A stretch of DNA of 64,000 nt from Dipteronia dyeriana (GCA_032871835.1 CM065300.1:67839192-67903191), one strand, 5' to 3'. Shown: positions 11,542-23,519, counted from the stretch's first letter. Numbers and translations are program-made. The notes: generated from the letters alone by a model not told the origin.

Positions 11542-11546
11542 CCATA
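11542..11546. repeat. Target-site duplication CCATA (left) of copia A
   Basis: CCATA precedes the TG of the A LTR; its partner CCACA lies at 36556-36560. The 4/5 match, together with the split gypsy gag word on either side, ties the two ends together. Confidence 0.75.
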
Positions 11547-12896
11547 TGTTGAGGTTTATGCCCTAAAGACGTAATTTGTAAATGAATTTATGAAATAAAT
11601 AAAAGAAAAGTTCAATTCATTCTTGTTGTGTTGTTTATTTTATAATTTGTGCATATAATTAACATCTTAGATTGCCGCATGTAGCCTAGAACTATGTATA
11701 TAAGTGTCATATACTGACGGATATAGTAAGAGACGTGCAATCTAAAGAGTCCATAGAAAACAAATAAAGCTGGGTACTTTATTTGTGGTTAATCTATAGT
11801 TTCGGTCCATTCCGTAATGAACGATGATTCTATCCTGAATCATTCATATAAGATATGGGAATGAAGGCACCTTGTATGATGTGATCATATAGGATTGGGC
11901 CATGATCTATATGAATCTCTCATCAAGATCCGTTTACCGATGGGATTCATATATATAAACTAATGATGGCTATATGTGGGTGATCTTAATCCTGAGTGTC
12001 TTATTGATTCCTTCAGGTTAGATCGTGGTCTTTGTTATACCATGGGTAAGGTCGGATGTAGTTCCCGATCAATATCCTCCGTATGTTGGGATTGCAGTTT
12101 GGGTTTTGGCTGGGAAGGTTTGTACACAATAGTGGAATACACTCTTTCTTGTGAGAAGTAGATGGTAGTAGCCTTAAGGGTTGATTCGAAGCTTGGACAA
12201 TATAAGCACTCTCATAATTCTGTGAGGAAATATAATTGATTGTCCATAAGAGAATCAATGGTACTTAAAGGATATATGTAATTAGTGGGGAATAATAGAC
12301 ATTAAGACCCAACTCATAATACTGAGGAGGATCATACAATGTTTGATAGCTATATCGATGGATACTGAGTTATTTGGTCTGTGTAAAAGCGTCTACAGTT
12401 GAGAGAGGGCAGCTTCGGGTTTTTAATGGAATAACATCGAAGTTAATAATCAAGGAATATTAATTAAAGAGTTTAATTAATGAATCCGAGGATTATTGGT
12501 GTTCAAAATACTGTGGGTCCATTAGGTCCCCTTGCTAGTCCGATCGATTTAGGTAACAAGGTTCACGGTAAATCAATTAGATTGTCCAATTAGTTGTGTT
12601 ACGAAAGTGACATGTATTTATTCGGGAATTAATTGAATAATAAGATTTTTTAATTAATGAATGATAATGATTATGTTAATTAAAATATTAGATTATATAA
12701 TTGTGTAATTAATCATTAGTTGGAGGGTGTTGATTAATATTTAATTTTTAAAGATAAGAAAATTTGATTATTTTATTTTTATTAAATTAGATATTAAATT
12801 TTGAATTTAAGGAGTTTGAATTCAAAACAAATTGATTAATATCTTTAAAGATACGAGATATCTTAAAAGATTAGAGTTGATTAGTTTTATCAAAAA

Positions 12897-12930
<34 letters not shown>

Positions 12931-13372
12931 GTTTTATAATATTATTCTTTTTAAGAGAAAAACGCATCCATCAGTTATTGAATTTGCATTTGTTGCAAAT
13001 TGGTATGTTTTGTTTTGAGTGTGTGCGTGGGTTTATAATAAATAAATAAATAAACAACAACACTTTATATCAAAGGTTCACGTTTTGCAAAGGTTGTGAG
13101 ATAGAAAAGTGAATTGATGGTATCAAAAGAGAAAAGTGTGCAAGTGTGAGCAGTGAAATCGAAGAAAGAGTTTCTTCAAGTCTTTTCTCTACATCCTCTA
13201 TTCAAGTTCCTAAGACCGTGATGTGCCCACACGCAGTTACCAATCCCGGGAGATAGCGAGGAAGATCGAGTGGTTCAGACAGGAGCATATAGTAAAGTGA
13301 AGGAGCCTCCAAACGTTGGTATGATTTTTTTCTTCTGATTATATTGATTACAATTTCCTGCATATACATATA
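11547..13372 (+). mobile_element. 5' LTR of copia A (3' part lost or replaced)
   Basis: It aligns with 34602-36555 from GTAATTTGTAAA near the start through GGTTGTGAGATAGAAAAGTG and GAGGAAGATCGAGTGGTTC to ATATACATATATT at 13372, where similarity stops abruptly. It contains an (AT)n run near 12895-12930. No primer binding site follows, so the LTR end and primer site were removed by deletion or rearrangement. Confidence 0.8.
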
Positions 13373-14632
13373 TTGTTCTGACGAACACTTCTTCTGGCAA
13401 GCGTTTCCTAGTGTGTTCTGTGCAGATTTTCCATTTCGGATTCATGAGATGAATCGGATTGACCTGAAGAGACTATAAGATATCTGAAGTTACAAGAATA
13501 CCAAGGAATGCCTTGTGGGTATTTTTGTAATCTTAGATTCCAATTTTTTTTAGGTTAAATAATCCACAATACTCGTTCAATTCATGTATGCTTTATATTA
13601 TGTGATGATAAAAGCATTGCAATGCATACGTATGTCATTTAAATTAGATGTGCCTACACAAATATATTTGATATGTCATACATGCATCATAGCCTGATAT
13701 TTTATGTATTTTTTAAATTTTATTAAAATGAATAAATACATAAATGCCTATGAATAATGAGATTTGATTTTTAATGGTTAGAAAACTTGGTAATTCTCAA
13801 TAATATTAATCTAGTTTTTAAAGAGTTTAATAAGTTAGATTAATAGGGTCATTTATTGTATTTAGGATTAATATGATTAATTACCTAATAATAAATTAAC
13901 CGATTAATGTGTTAGAGTTTTAATAGTTAAAACTTGGTAAACACTATCATAATAATATGACTTTAGTAAAAGTTTACAAAGGCTTAGATTATTCACTAAT
14001 ATATTAGATTTTTAATTGTCAAAAATCATTAATAACTTACTAGTTAATTAGAATTTGTTTCGAATAATGAATTAGTTAATGCGCTAGATAACTTGAATAA
14101 AGTTAGTCGTTTGATTCTGTAGAGTCTAGGTACAATAAAAGATAATAGAAAACCCTAATTTTAAAATAATGAGTGGGAGAGGGATATATGAAATATATAT
14201 CTCGCGGTCTCCACCATTAGTTCAACACCGTGAGATCCGAGTGGGGCCTAGTGACGGCTTCGCTTTCGTCCTCCCTAAGGAGTGTTTCCACAAAGATCAA
14301 TGACACAGTTGACTTCCTAACGGGTATGATTTCTGAGGGTATTTCAGGATTGACCGACCCTAAGGCGGCAATACTCGAGTTAAGCTCATGAGATTTGAAA
14401 TGGTGGTTTACACTCATAAAGGTTTTGATTAAGTTTGTTAATTAAAAACCTGACTGAATAAACGATGGTTGAATGATACGGAATAAGAGTTCTAGAATAT
14501 CATTTGATTGAGAATGTCTCGGTTCAACATGCAAAGACTTGACCAACCCTAAGGCGGCACTTCTTTGTGGTATGTTGGGTTCCCACGGTATAGTAATTAG
14601 TTTTTGGGTAGTTGTAATTCGTTAAACATGTT
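13373..14632 (+). other. Non-coding remnant between A 5' LTR and element T
   Basis: No coding sequence is supported. The left two thirds is AT-rich. The right part carries a repeated word, GACCGACCCTAAGGCGGCA at 14352 and GACCAACCCTAAGGCGGCA at 14541, in a locally GC-richer setting. It could be A leader or a remnant of another LTR. The five bases 14628-14632 (ATGTT) would be T's left target duplication; no right partner is found because T's right end is truncated. Confidence 0.4.
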
Positions 14633-15601
14633 TGTATGGACCTTGATTTTATGATTGGTTTTTTCATGACAAACCACACCACATTGAGGATGATTGTGTA
14701 ATAGGTAGCTTAGGTCCTCATTGGTAAGTTTCCAACCATCTCCCTACTTCAAGAGCAAAAGGTATATTCTCTTGACTTTGCCTCTTGAAGAATTTAGGTG
14801 CACACATACTCTGATGCATGTTTTGATTATCTTGTATGCTTGCTTATATGTCAATGCCTGTGTCTTTTTATCATAAATCTTCCTTGGGTATTTTATGCAT
14901 TGATTTTTCATTTGTAAGAGGATTTTCCTCTTGACCGTGGTTGGGACCGGTCCCGGTGCATTGCCTCAGCTGCGGTATGCATGGCGGTGTTCTCCAGGCA
15001 TTACATGCTGCCTCTACCGCTACAGTGCACATTGCATGCATAACGGTCTCCCAAGCGGAGGTTCCCATGCGTGTACCACAGTCTAGATCACTTTTGGTGC
15101 ACATGCCTAGCTAGCAACCTAGGCAGCGGTAATGTCCAGTCATGCCATGCTGCATGGACCACGGTCTTGACACTTGCCTAGGCTACAGTATGCACAATGG
15201 TCATGACGGGAATCAGTTGCCCTTCATCCAAAATGATGCCATTTTGTCTGGGTTTTTTTATATATGTTCTCTTCTTCTTCCTTGCCTTCTTAGAGCTGAA
15301 AGAAAACATTTTTTGGAAAGAGAGAACCTCTCTTAGAGAGAGAAAGCTTCAAGCTTTGTTTTTAACTCTCCTAACCCCAGACCCATCTTCATCTTGCAAT
15401 TCAAGCATCTTTTAAAGCATGGGTTTTAATTAGAGGGACATCTTGTGTTGTTTATATTTCTACACTTTACACTTGATGTTTTATGTTTGTTTTTTTGGGT
15501 GAATTTTGAATATTGACTAATCAAGAAAAATTGGTAATTGACTTGATTAAAACCTATTCATCTTCTCTAGGTTTATAGACACACTTTATAGGGAACTTTC
15601 A
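14633..15601 (+). mobile_element. 5' LTR of T (internally deleted)
   Basis: It starts TGTATGGACCTTGATTTTATG and ends GGGAACTTTCA. It aligns with 18311 onward as far as AAGCATGGGTTTT (about 15430), then skips roughly a kilobase present in the 3' LTR, so a deletion is likely. A TATA-like TTTTTATATATGTTCTC lies near 15255-15272, upstream of the pyrimidine-rich CTTCTTCTTCC; this is the probable promoter by position only. A GC-rich block at 14940-15200 contains ACCGGTCCCGGT and repeated CGGT words. Confidence 0.75.
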
Positions 15602-15603
15602 AT

Positions 15604-15615
15604 TGGTATCATAGC
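15604..15615 (+). other. Primer binding site of T
   Basis: TGGTATCATAGC is one mismatch from the initiator-Met tRNA complement TGGTATCAGAGC and lies two bases after the LTR end. Confidence 0.85.
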
Positions 15616-15648
15616 AGGTTCCTAGAAATACTTAGGTGATACAAGCTC

Positions 15649-17085
15649 TTGTTTATGTGTTTTTTTTTGTTTGCACTTGATTGTTGCATTTATTTGCATT
15701 CATCTCATTCATTAAACACCATGAGTGGCATTGAGATTTTAGAGAGAGATTTGACCTCTGAAATTGAGAGGGAGGAATATGACTCCGATGAGGAGATGAC
15801 TCTAATGGTTGAGAGATTTAGGAGATTCATAAAATCTCACAAAAAAAGTTTGACATCCAATGTGAAAGAGGAGAAAAGGATGAACTCCAAAGTGAATGAG
15901 GGAAACAAGAAGACCTTGCTCAAGAATAGTGAAGAGCATGTGCTTAACTTCACGGCCTTGGGTGCTTCCTATGTGGAAGATTTTGGTGTGGTAACCAAGG
16001 CAAAGGTCTTATTTAGGAAATTGACTGAATTGAGGAATGTTAAGTTACCATTCTCAAAGTTTTTGAAGAAAAATGAAGAGCTCTCCAAGGAGAATGAGAC
16101 TTTGAGAATGTGGAAGATTTCCTCGAAGGAAAAGATCCGTACCCTTGAAGATAGCAAGCAAAATAGTCAAAATCAACTTCATCGGTACAAATTGGTCATG
16201 GAAGACATCTCCATTCTTGTCTCCAAATTGAAGACCATGGAGAAAGTGACCTCCATTGATGACTCATTGATGATGTATAAGAATGATGTGTCCAAATATG
16301 AGAAGGAGATTGAAGATTGCCACAAAAATATGAAAGCAATGAAAGATGAGCTTGCCAACAAAGAAAATTCCTTGAAAATTGTCAAAGAAATAGAGATGAA
16401 GTGCCTTGAAGAATTAAAGGCCAAGGTCAAACAACCTGAAGCTCAAGGCAAGATCAAAGCTTCATCCAAGCAACCTTCAACTCAAGAAAAGTCCACACAA
16501 GCCTTGGCAACTCAACCAAAGCCTAGGCAATTCAAGAAGAAAGGACAAGTTCTTTAGAAGTCAATCACCTCCTCCAACAAACCAACAATGAGGAAAGGAG
16601 GTGATCACAAGAAGCATGACCAACCAAGGAGTCAAGATCAACCAGCTCAACTACCTTAAGAAGCTAGACCACAAAGATGCCACTAATCGGCTCAAGTCTC
16701 AAGGAGAAGCCAACCGGTGCATCATCAAAGACAACCTCGTCAACATGGGGATGCCTTAATGAGAACACAATGAATTAGTATAAATTCTTACTTTATACCT
16801 ACTTGTCATTTTTGTAGTATGATTGGTAATTTAAGACCAAAGTGCTTTAAAAATAATGAGAGGTGTAGGTTAGAGAGCATGGAAGATAAATGGTTGAAAA
16901 AGAGGGCTAGCTTGTATGAACCTAGGAAACTTAGAAAAATGTCTTTGACCACTAAAAATGTTAAAGTGGAACCTAGGTGGGTTAGAAAGAATGAACCCGC
17001 TTGCCTTAGTGCCCATGTGACACCTGTAGATGCAACTAGGTCATTTGTACTTGGTAGGTCTATAGGGGATCATGCCTCCCATTGA
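15649..17085 (+). pseudogene. Gag of T, N-terminally shortened, zinc knuckle damaged
   Basis: A 302-codon frame (15649-16557) most plausibly starts at the Met at 15721 (MSGIEILERDLTSE), since the first 24 codons are a hydrophobic run of leader sequence. The protein has EEMTLMVERFRRFIK, equivalent to the segment before the first knuckle in related Gags, then a long charged coiled coil (about 15960-16410) and a Lys/Gln-rich tail. The UBN2 N-terminal domain is absent. A further piece (16804-17085) carries the second knuckle, CHFCSMIGN...C, in which the zinc-ligand His is AAT Asn (16828-16830), then PRWVRKNEPACLSAHV. In autonomous relatives the protease would follow; here non-coding sequence does. 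Confidence 0.8.
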
Positions 17086-18298
17086 CTTGGTTGGATTTGA
17101 CCCCATTTGGGGAGCTCAAGCGAAGAGAGCAAAGTTGCATGATTTGCTATATGCAAAAAGTTGATTAATTTTATGCTCTTTTGATAATTGCTTGAGATTC
17201 TTGGTTGTACATATATGCTTATATATATATATATTCTTTAATAAGTGTGAAATATTGCTTTGTTTGCAATCCATGTCATATTTATGTTCAAACATGCATT
17301 TTTTGGACTAGGAGAATAAATTAGGAGAGTACATTTGAATGACCTATAATTTACCTCCATTACATATGAACTTGCTTTTTAATGACATGCTTTAAAATGT
17401 TATGCATGAGTTGAGTTTGATTGCTTTAATGCAAATATGTGTGAGTACAAATGAGAGGACTAATCAATAAGGATCTTGTATCCATGCAAGTAATAAGGAT
17501 TTTATATCCAAATTAGTGTTCTCTCTTTTCTTAATGGTGAAACAAGACTACTATCATACGGATAATTATCCAGAAAAATCAAAAAGGGTGCAATAGTCAC
17601 TTATGTCTTGATTTTCCGTTAAGGATTGATTTAGTTGCTTTATTTTCAAACTTTTTTGAAAGTATATCTTATTTGCTTAATACAAAAGGGTACAAATTGG
17701 TTTGAATTCTTTTGGAAACCCTTTTGATGTTTGCTTTGCCAAATACCATTTGTTTTGGATTTGAATGAAACATGTCTTGCTTGCAAAGCATCCTTGTCAC
17801 ACATTTTTCTTTACATAAAACTCCTTGATTCTCTCTTAATTATTTAAGTTGCATAAAGTTTGTGTATATGATTATACAATGTTCTTGTGCGAATAGCTCT
17901 CTTTGCAAAAGCAACCCGATTGGGGGAGCTCCTTTGCCTATCTCATGAAACAAAAGGGAGAAGTCTTGAGAAATATAGGGGGAGCATTGATTATGCTTTG
18001 GGGAGAGATTATGAGAGAGTAACCCATTTAGGGGGAGCATTGCATATGCATTTTTTTCATATTGCTTTATTGAGTGTAACTGCTTTTGATATTTGTTCAC
18101 ATCACATGCACTTGTTCTTAGAAAGTGTTTCTTGCTATTGTGTGTAGGTACAATGCTAATTCTACAAAGAGATTGAATATATTGAAGATTTAGATTGTAG
18201 GACCTCTTTTGTAATGTAGAATTAATCTCTTGGACAATAGCTTTATTTTTGTTTTGTGAGGATTTATTAGTTAGTGGTTGTTTTGTCAAAAAATAGCC
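17086..18298 (+). other. Non-coding 3' internal region of T with repeated polypurine motifs
   Basis: No coding frame is supported. It contains several GGGGGAG-type words: near 17924 (TTGGGGGAGCTC), 17979 (TAGGGGGAGCATTG), 18001 (GGGGAGAG) and 18030 (TAGGGGGAGCATTG), before the true tract at 18299-18310. Multiple polypurine-like motifs here are a known hallmark of Sireviruses. A segment near 17555-17605 (ACTATCATACGG, GGGTGCAATAGTC) is conserved in L2 at 44103-44155. Confidence 0.7.
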
Positions 18299-18310
18299 AA
18301 AGGGGGAGAT
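18299..18310 (+). other. Polypurine tract of T
   Basis: AAAGGGGGAGAT directly precedes the TG of the 3' LTR; the usual plus-strand primer position. Confidence 0.85.
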
Positions 18311-19860
18311 TGTAAGGATCTTGATTTTATGATTGGCTTATTTCATGACAAACTTCCAAGCTTCCAAGCTTCCAAGCTTCCAAACTACCACATTGGGGAT
18401 GATTGTGTAATGGGTAGCTTAGGTCCTCATTGACAAGCTTCCAAGCTTCTCCATGAGTTCAAGAGCAAAAGGTATATTCTCTTGACTTTGCCTCTTGAAG
18501 TGTTTCGGTGCACACACACACTCTCATGCATGTTTTGATTATCTTGCATGCTTGCTTATATGTTAATACGTGTGTCTTTTTGTCATGACTCTTGCTTGGG
18601 TATTTGATGCATTGATTTTGCCCTTAGAAGCGGATTTTCCTCTTGACCGCTCCCAGTTCATTGCTTTCTCTGCGGTATGCACATCGGTGTTCTTCAGGCG
18701 TTGCACTCTGCCTCTACCGTGGCCTGTGCACGTTGTATGCACAGCAGTCTCCCAAGCGGATGTTCCCAGATGTGTATCACGGTCTTGACCATTTTTAGTT
18801 CACATGCCTAGCCAGCAACTTAGGCACCGGTAATGTCCAGCCGTGCCATGCTGCATGGACCGCGGTCTGGACACTTGCCTAGGCCGTGGCAAGTACAACG
18901 GTCATAACGGGAATCAATTGCCCTTCATCCAAACGATGCCGTTTTGTCTAGGTCTTGTTTTTATATATGTTCTCTTCTTCTTCCTTGCCTCCTTAGAGCT
19001 CAAAAAACACATTTTTTGGAGAGAGAGAACCTCCCTTAAAGAGAGAAAGCTTTAAGCTTTGTTTTTAACGCTCCTAACCCTAAACCCATCTTCATCTTAT
19101 ATTTCAAGCATCTTTTAAAGCATGGGTTTTTATTGATTGGTAAGTAGAACCTCTATTATTATTCATTTATTGCTCTAGCTTCCAAAACATGTCATCTATT
19201 TCTCATATTAGCATTTATTCATATTAATTGCATACTCATTAAAGTTATGACATGTTTGGGGTTTGTATTGTGATAGCTAGCATTTAGGTCATATGTGCCC
19301 TCTAGCTAATTCGGTCATGTTGATTGCATTTGATGATTGTATTTATTGACCATGCCATGTTTACTGACAACTTGTGTTGAAGTGGCTTTGTTTGATAACT
19401 AGATTGTAATATTGCATATCCTTATCTAGTTAAGTCTTTATGCATTGCATTTAGAAATTATTGTTTATGCCTCATTGATTGCATTTATTGACTGAAAATA
19501 ATTGCCCTTGATTATATGTTGTGACAACTTGTGTTGGTTGGACTTTTATTGACAATTAGGTTGCTAGAATCCTTTTGCTTCTAATTGAGTTCTTATGTAT
19601 GGGCAAGTAGGCATTGTTTGATAACTAGGTTATTGTATTGCATTATCTACACTTAGTTAAGCATTGTATGTTTGGTCTAACATATTTTACATTGAGCATT
19701 CATTGATTATTCACTTAGACCATATAATCTTCATAGAGTCAAAGAATTGTGGCTTCTAGGTGAAGTTGCACAAGCAAGTCAAGTCTTGCAACCAAGGGTA
19801 GGTTGGCAAGCAATTGATTGGGTATCCACTGTAACAGGCCCGAGGGGTAGAGTAGGAGGT
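18311..19860 (+). mobile_element. 3' LTR of T (right end truncated)
   Basis: It starts TGTAAGGATCTTGATTTTATG and matches the 5' LTR over its first ~840 bases. It then continues through sequence structurally like the L2 LTR (GGTAAGTAGAACC, repeated TTGATAACTAG words, GGGTAGGTTGGCAAGC) to about 19860, with no LTR 3' end. Near its start are four copies of the 8-mer CTTCCAAG (18353-18384), absent from the 5' LTR, so this is a local expansion. Confidence 0.7.
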
Positions 19861-19940
19861 GCTCACACCAAGAGTAGTGGATCAGAGGATATCACTATGG
19901 ATTGAACCAAGAGTGGTGAGTAGTAGTGGCCATAGCCTGA

Positions 19941-20033
19941 GGTTACTGAGGATATCACTTTTGAAATCATGAAGTCATTACAAGCTATGTTCGGGTAACC
20001 CTCCAAGCAAAAGAAACATGAAGATGTTCGTTT
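19941..20033 (+). pseudogene. Gag fragment of copia A, cut by element B
   Basis: Reads FEIMKSLQAMFG, one stop (TAA for the expected Gln codon), then PSKQKKHEDVRF, a conserved Ty1/copia Gag segment. It stops at CGTTT (20029-20033), the target duplication of B. The gag continues at 23519 on the opposite strand with RFIMPTRMKEGTSVREHV, overlapping by the same CGTTT; the two pieces were once contiguous in one frame. The 80-odd bases to its left (19861-19940) contain a short imperfect repeat (GAGGATATCACT) and no clear coding. Confidence 0.8.
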
Positions 20034-21050
20034 TGTTAGGATTATGCTCGATAGCAAGAGTGTAATATTGTAATTAACAATCTTTTCATATGAATAAAGT
20101 GATTTCTAGTTTAACAAATCTTATAGCATTTATAGTTTAATTATTATAATTGTCAAAAGTAAATAATCATGAGGTCAAAAGACTATGAGAAAAGAAGAAT
20201 TCTTCATACATCTAGATATGTATGAGGTAAACACAATTCTTTAGTTAGTCTTGAATAATATTCACAACTTAAGATAGAAGGTTGGGCGCCTTTATCTTGT
20301 CAAAGTTGTAGATTCTTTTGCTAGCATTTGAGTGGGATCAAATGTGTTATGATGAGTCTAAAATCAACAAAGTGTGGTGCCTTTAGGCAAAAGATCTAGT
20401 GCACTGGGTGCATTGAATAGGATCAAAATGAAATACTTTATCTAGAACCGTCAATGGATAAAAGTTTTCATTTGAAGACAATCGGAGAGTCTATCTCAAT
20501 CCTGAGATAAATGATGGACTTATGGTTGCAAAAGTTATCATTTGAGCTATCAATGAGTACCATTATATAGCATAGTCTATCCTCGATAGTTTGGTGGTAT
20601 TCATTTGTTAATCGATAGAGGACTTCATTTATAGATAAGGACATCGTGGCTCCTTTTATTGAATGAGAGTAGAATACCACCATATGGATGTTTTGAGGTA
20701 TTGGATATTAAATCTTAACGTTAAGTTTTCAATAGTATCTATTGAAACATGGCTTCTGGACAAGTCAAAATATCCAAGTTCAAAATGTGGTCATATGAGT
20801 AAATATGGTAACTTGGAGAGCTATAGGCGGTGTATGAGCTCTTGGCGATTACTGGTATTCTTCACGAGGATTCACTTTCTCCAATAAGGTTGTCTAGGGT
20901 ACAAATAATTAACATCAACTTATTCTACATTTATTTAAGAGTTCAATTTTAGTTCTTTAGTGGAATGAACTAAAATTAAATAGATCGGACCTAAGTTAAT
21001 CATTTGTTGATTGTGATTGGATTGTGTCTATTGAAGCTTATATTTAGGTA
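20034..21050 (+). mobile_element. 5' LTR of copia B, 3' half missing
   Basis: Starts TGTTAGGATTATGCTCGATA directly after CGTTT. It is a reverse-complement match to the right part of the minus-strand LTR at 23525-25857 and a direct match to 32488 onward. Shared blocks include GGTTGGGCGCCTTTATC, TATCGATAGAGGACTTCA and ATAGATCGGACCTAAG. Similarity ends at about 21050, where minus-strand copia A pol begins. This is the left breakpoint of the inversion. Confidence 0.85.
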
Positions 21051-21620
21051 GACACAAGGCTCATCGACATTTTGCTTGAAGCCTTAGGTTTTGATCAATC
21101 ATCAAACCTTATGTTCCAAGATTTAGATGCTTGCTTAAGTCCATAGATGGACCTTTGCAGCTTGCAAACCTTTTGCTCTAGATCTGGAGACACGAATCCC
21201 TCTGGTTGCATCATATAGATGCTCTCATCAAGATTGCCATTTAAGAATGCAATCTTAACATCTATTTGTCAAATTTCATAATCAAGATAAGCAACAATAG
21301 ATAAGAGAATCATAATAGACTTAAACATGTCTCTTTATAATCAACCCCCTCTTTCTGGTTATAACCCTGCTACTAGCCTTGCCTTAAAGGTCTCTACATT
21401 TCCATCTACTCCTCTATTTTTCTTATAGATCCACTTACACCCTATAGGTTTTACCGGTAAGTCTACAAGATCCCAGACTGAGTTAGAGTACATGGACTTC
21501 ATCTCGAGATTCATGGCTTTAAGCCATTCTTCTTTATCAGGATCTTCCATTGCATTCTTAAATGTCAATGGATCATCCACACTATCAGTAGAGCCAACAC
21601 CTTGTCTCCCACATATACCT
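21051..21620 (-). pseudogene. RT fragment of copia A (inverted segment)
   Basis: Minus-strand translation gives KNAMEDPDKEEWLKAMNLEM, SVWDLVDLPVKPIGCKWIYK and [12 protein letters not shown] (21359-21580), the opening of the Ty1/copia RT domain. Past a frame change, pieces of the following RT region (about 21060-21330) end around the DEPCV position. The YVDD catalytic box and RNase H are missing here; A's C-terminal pol end survives at 34466-34588 in the other orientation. The fragment reads opposite to A's LTRs because of the inversion. Confidence 0.8.
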
Positions 21621-22600
21621 AAATAGTGTTCAGGCTATCTCATAACCCTCTCAATACATATATGTGGTAGTTTATCCTGATCAGGAACCATCTGACTCTC
21701 AGATGTTTATGGATCAACAACTATTGTTGATGAAGTACTAGTCTTACCAGGCTCTAACTCTTTCAATACAATCTTAGAACGAGGTTTATGGTCACTAATA
21801 TAATTGTCCTTAAGAAACAATACATTTGTCGATACAAATACTTTGTTATCTTCAGGATTATAGAAGTGTCTACCTCTGGTCTCCTTAGAATATCCTACAA
21901 ACAGGCAGACAATAACTTGGAGTCTAGCTTTCCACTTCTGTTCTTTAGCACGTGTGCTGGACACCTTCATATGCAGGAATATCGCAAACTAGCTTTACGA
22001 TCATTCTACAGCTCTAGGGGAATCTAAGGAATAGATTTTGATGGCACTACATTCAAAATGTATGTCGCTATTTGTAACGCATATCCCCATAAGGAATTTG
22101 GTAATGATGAGAAACTAATCATAGATGTCACCATTTCCATTAGGGTTATATTTCTCCTCTTTGTTATGCCATTTTTTTGGTTTACCAGGAGCTGTGAGTT
22201 GGGAAACTATCCTATGCTCGACCATGAAGTCTTTAAATTATTGGTCAATGTACTCACCTCCACAATCTAATCGTAATTACTAGATAGTCCAACCTAATTG
22301 TTTTTCAACTTCAGCTCGGAATTCTTTGAACTTTTCAAACGCTTCTGACTTCCTTTGAATTAGGTAGACATATCAGTATCATGAGTAGTCATTTATAAAG
22401 GTGACATAATACTTATAACAACCCCTAGCTTTAACATTCATCAGTCTGCAGACGTCTATATGTATAAGCTCTAGCGGTTCTTTAGCTCTAAGCTCTTTTC
22501 CAGTAAAAAGGTCTCTTAGTCATCTTACCTTCTAGACAAGATTAGTAGACAGGTAAGGTGTCAACCTTTAACTCACTTAATGGTCTGCTTTTTACTAGTA
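21621..22600 (-). pseudogene. Integrase region of copia A (inverted segment)
   Basis: The C-terminal part 21707-21970 reads VIVCLFVGYSKETRGRHFYN and NKVFVSTNVLFLKDNYI, matching the copia post-integrase linker. Upstream (about 22060-22300), broken frames give EYIDQ, FKDFMVEHRIVSQLTAPG and other pieces of the catalytic core after the second Asp, with frameshifts between them. Further upstream (22300-22600) are remnants of the core start and of the HHCC zinc-binding portion. Not functional. Confidence 0.7.
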
Positions 22601-23519
22601 TGTCTATCTGGTTAAGGTTAATATGACCAAGCCTTAGATGCTAAAGATACATATCATTATCTGGAGAAATTTTATGTCGTTTAGTTTTTTGTTTTTCAAC
22701 CTTAAACATTTCAGTGTTGAGCAGTGTAATATGTATTAACATTCTTAACACATACAAATTGATTTCATTAATTCCTGAACAAATATTCAGATAATTCTTT
22801 CCAATAATAACATACTTATTATTAAAAGAAATAGAATATTTTTATTCTAACCACTTAGAAGCAGAAATCAAATTCCATGTAAATCTAGAAATATAAAATA
22901 CATTGTCCAACAATATATAATTATTACAAAAACGTAATCTGATTATGCCCATTGCTCGTGCTGACACGACATCCCCCGACCGCACATGTATTGAAGAGGC
23001 TCCCTCCTCTAGTTGTGTCCAAGAATCAATTTATTGCAAAGAAGAACAAGCATGGTTAGTGGCCCTTGAATCAACTATCCAATGTAAAGAATCATCTTCC
23101 ACTAAACATGACTCAAGAACAAGTAAATCAAATTTATTTTTGTTGGACTTCTTCTTGCCTTGGGCATTCTTGGGTTGGGTTTAATCTTCGCCTTCCTTTC
23201 AGACCTCTTCCTCTTCTTATTATTGGAGGAAGATGGTTTGGAAACATTTGCCTCACCTGTCTTGTCCTTGCAGTCCTTAGTCAAGGACTTAAAAGTAGTG
23301 AGCTCATTGAGCAATTGTGTGAGACTAAACTTTAACTTGTTCATTCCGTCGTTGCTTTTAAATTGATCGAAACTCTTTAAAAGAGTCATCAGTAAGATGG
23401 TAACTTGACTGGGTTTGTCATTGGCTCTGTCATTGACTTTTGTTGTGTTGAAGTAGGACATAATGCTCAGGACATGTTCCCGAACTGACGTACCTTCCTT
23501 CATGCGAGTAGGCATTATG
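22601..23519 (-). pseudogene. Gag C-terminus and protease region of copia A (inverted segment)
   Basis: From 23519 leftward: RFIMPTRMKEGTSVREHVLS, TILLMTLLKSFDQF, KFSLTQLLNELTTFKSL, then a Lys-rich SNNKKRKRSERKAKIKPNPR tail. This is Ty1/copia Gag (UBN2-like) continuing the fragment that ends at 20033. The protease portion (22601-23100) is fragmentary; no intact D-S/T-G triad was confirmed. The first five bases on the right, AAACG (23520-23524), are the reverse complement of CGTTT, the B target duplication. Confidence 0.8.

Larger units (their letters stand above)
14633..19860 (+). mobile_element. Gag-only Sirevirus-like LTR retrotransposon T
   Basis: T has a 5' LTR (14633-15601), a primer site (15604-15615), an internal region carrying only gag (15603-18310), a polypurine tract and a 3' LTR starting at 18311. 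No protease, integrase or RT motif occurs between the LTRs. Internal length is about 2.7 kb, close to that of the related L2 once its solo LTR is removed (about 2.9 kb). Shared organisation argues that lack of pol is a property of the family. Mobilisation would need enzymes from an autonomous relative. Its right end is truncated against A gag, so the last bases are approximate. Confidence 0.75.

Noticed and set aside
11976..12258. Short frames on both strands in the A LTR
   Set aside because: Not open in the sister LTR at 34602-36555.
18353..18384. CRISPR-like short direct repeats
   Set aside because: 8-bp units without spacers in a plant LTR; a simple tandem repeat.
19986..19990. ATGTT as right target duplication of element T
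   Set aside because: It matches 14628-14632 but lies inside A gag codons, with no LTR end beside it; a 5-base match is expected by chance.
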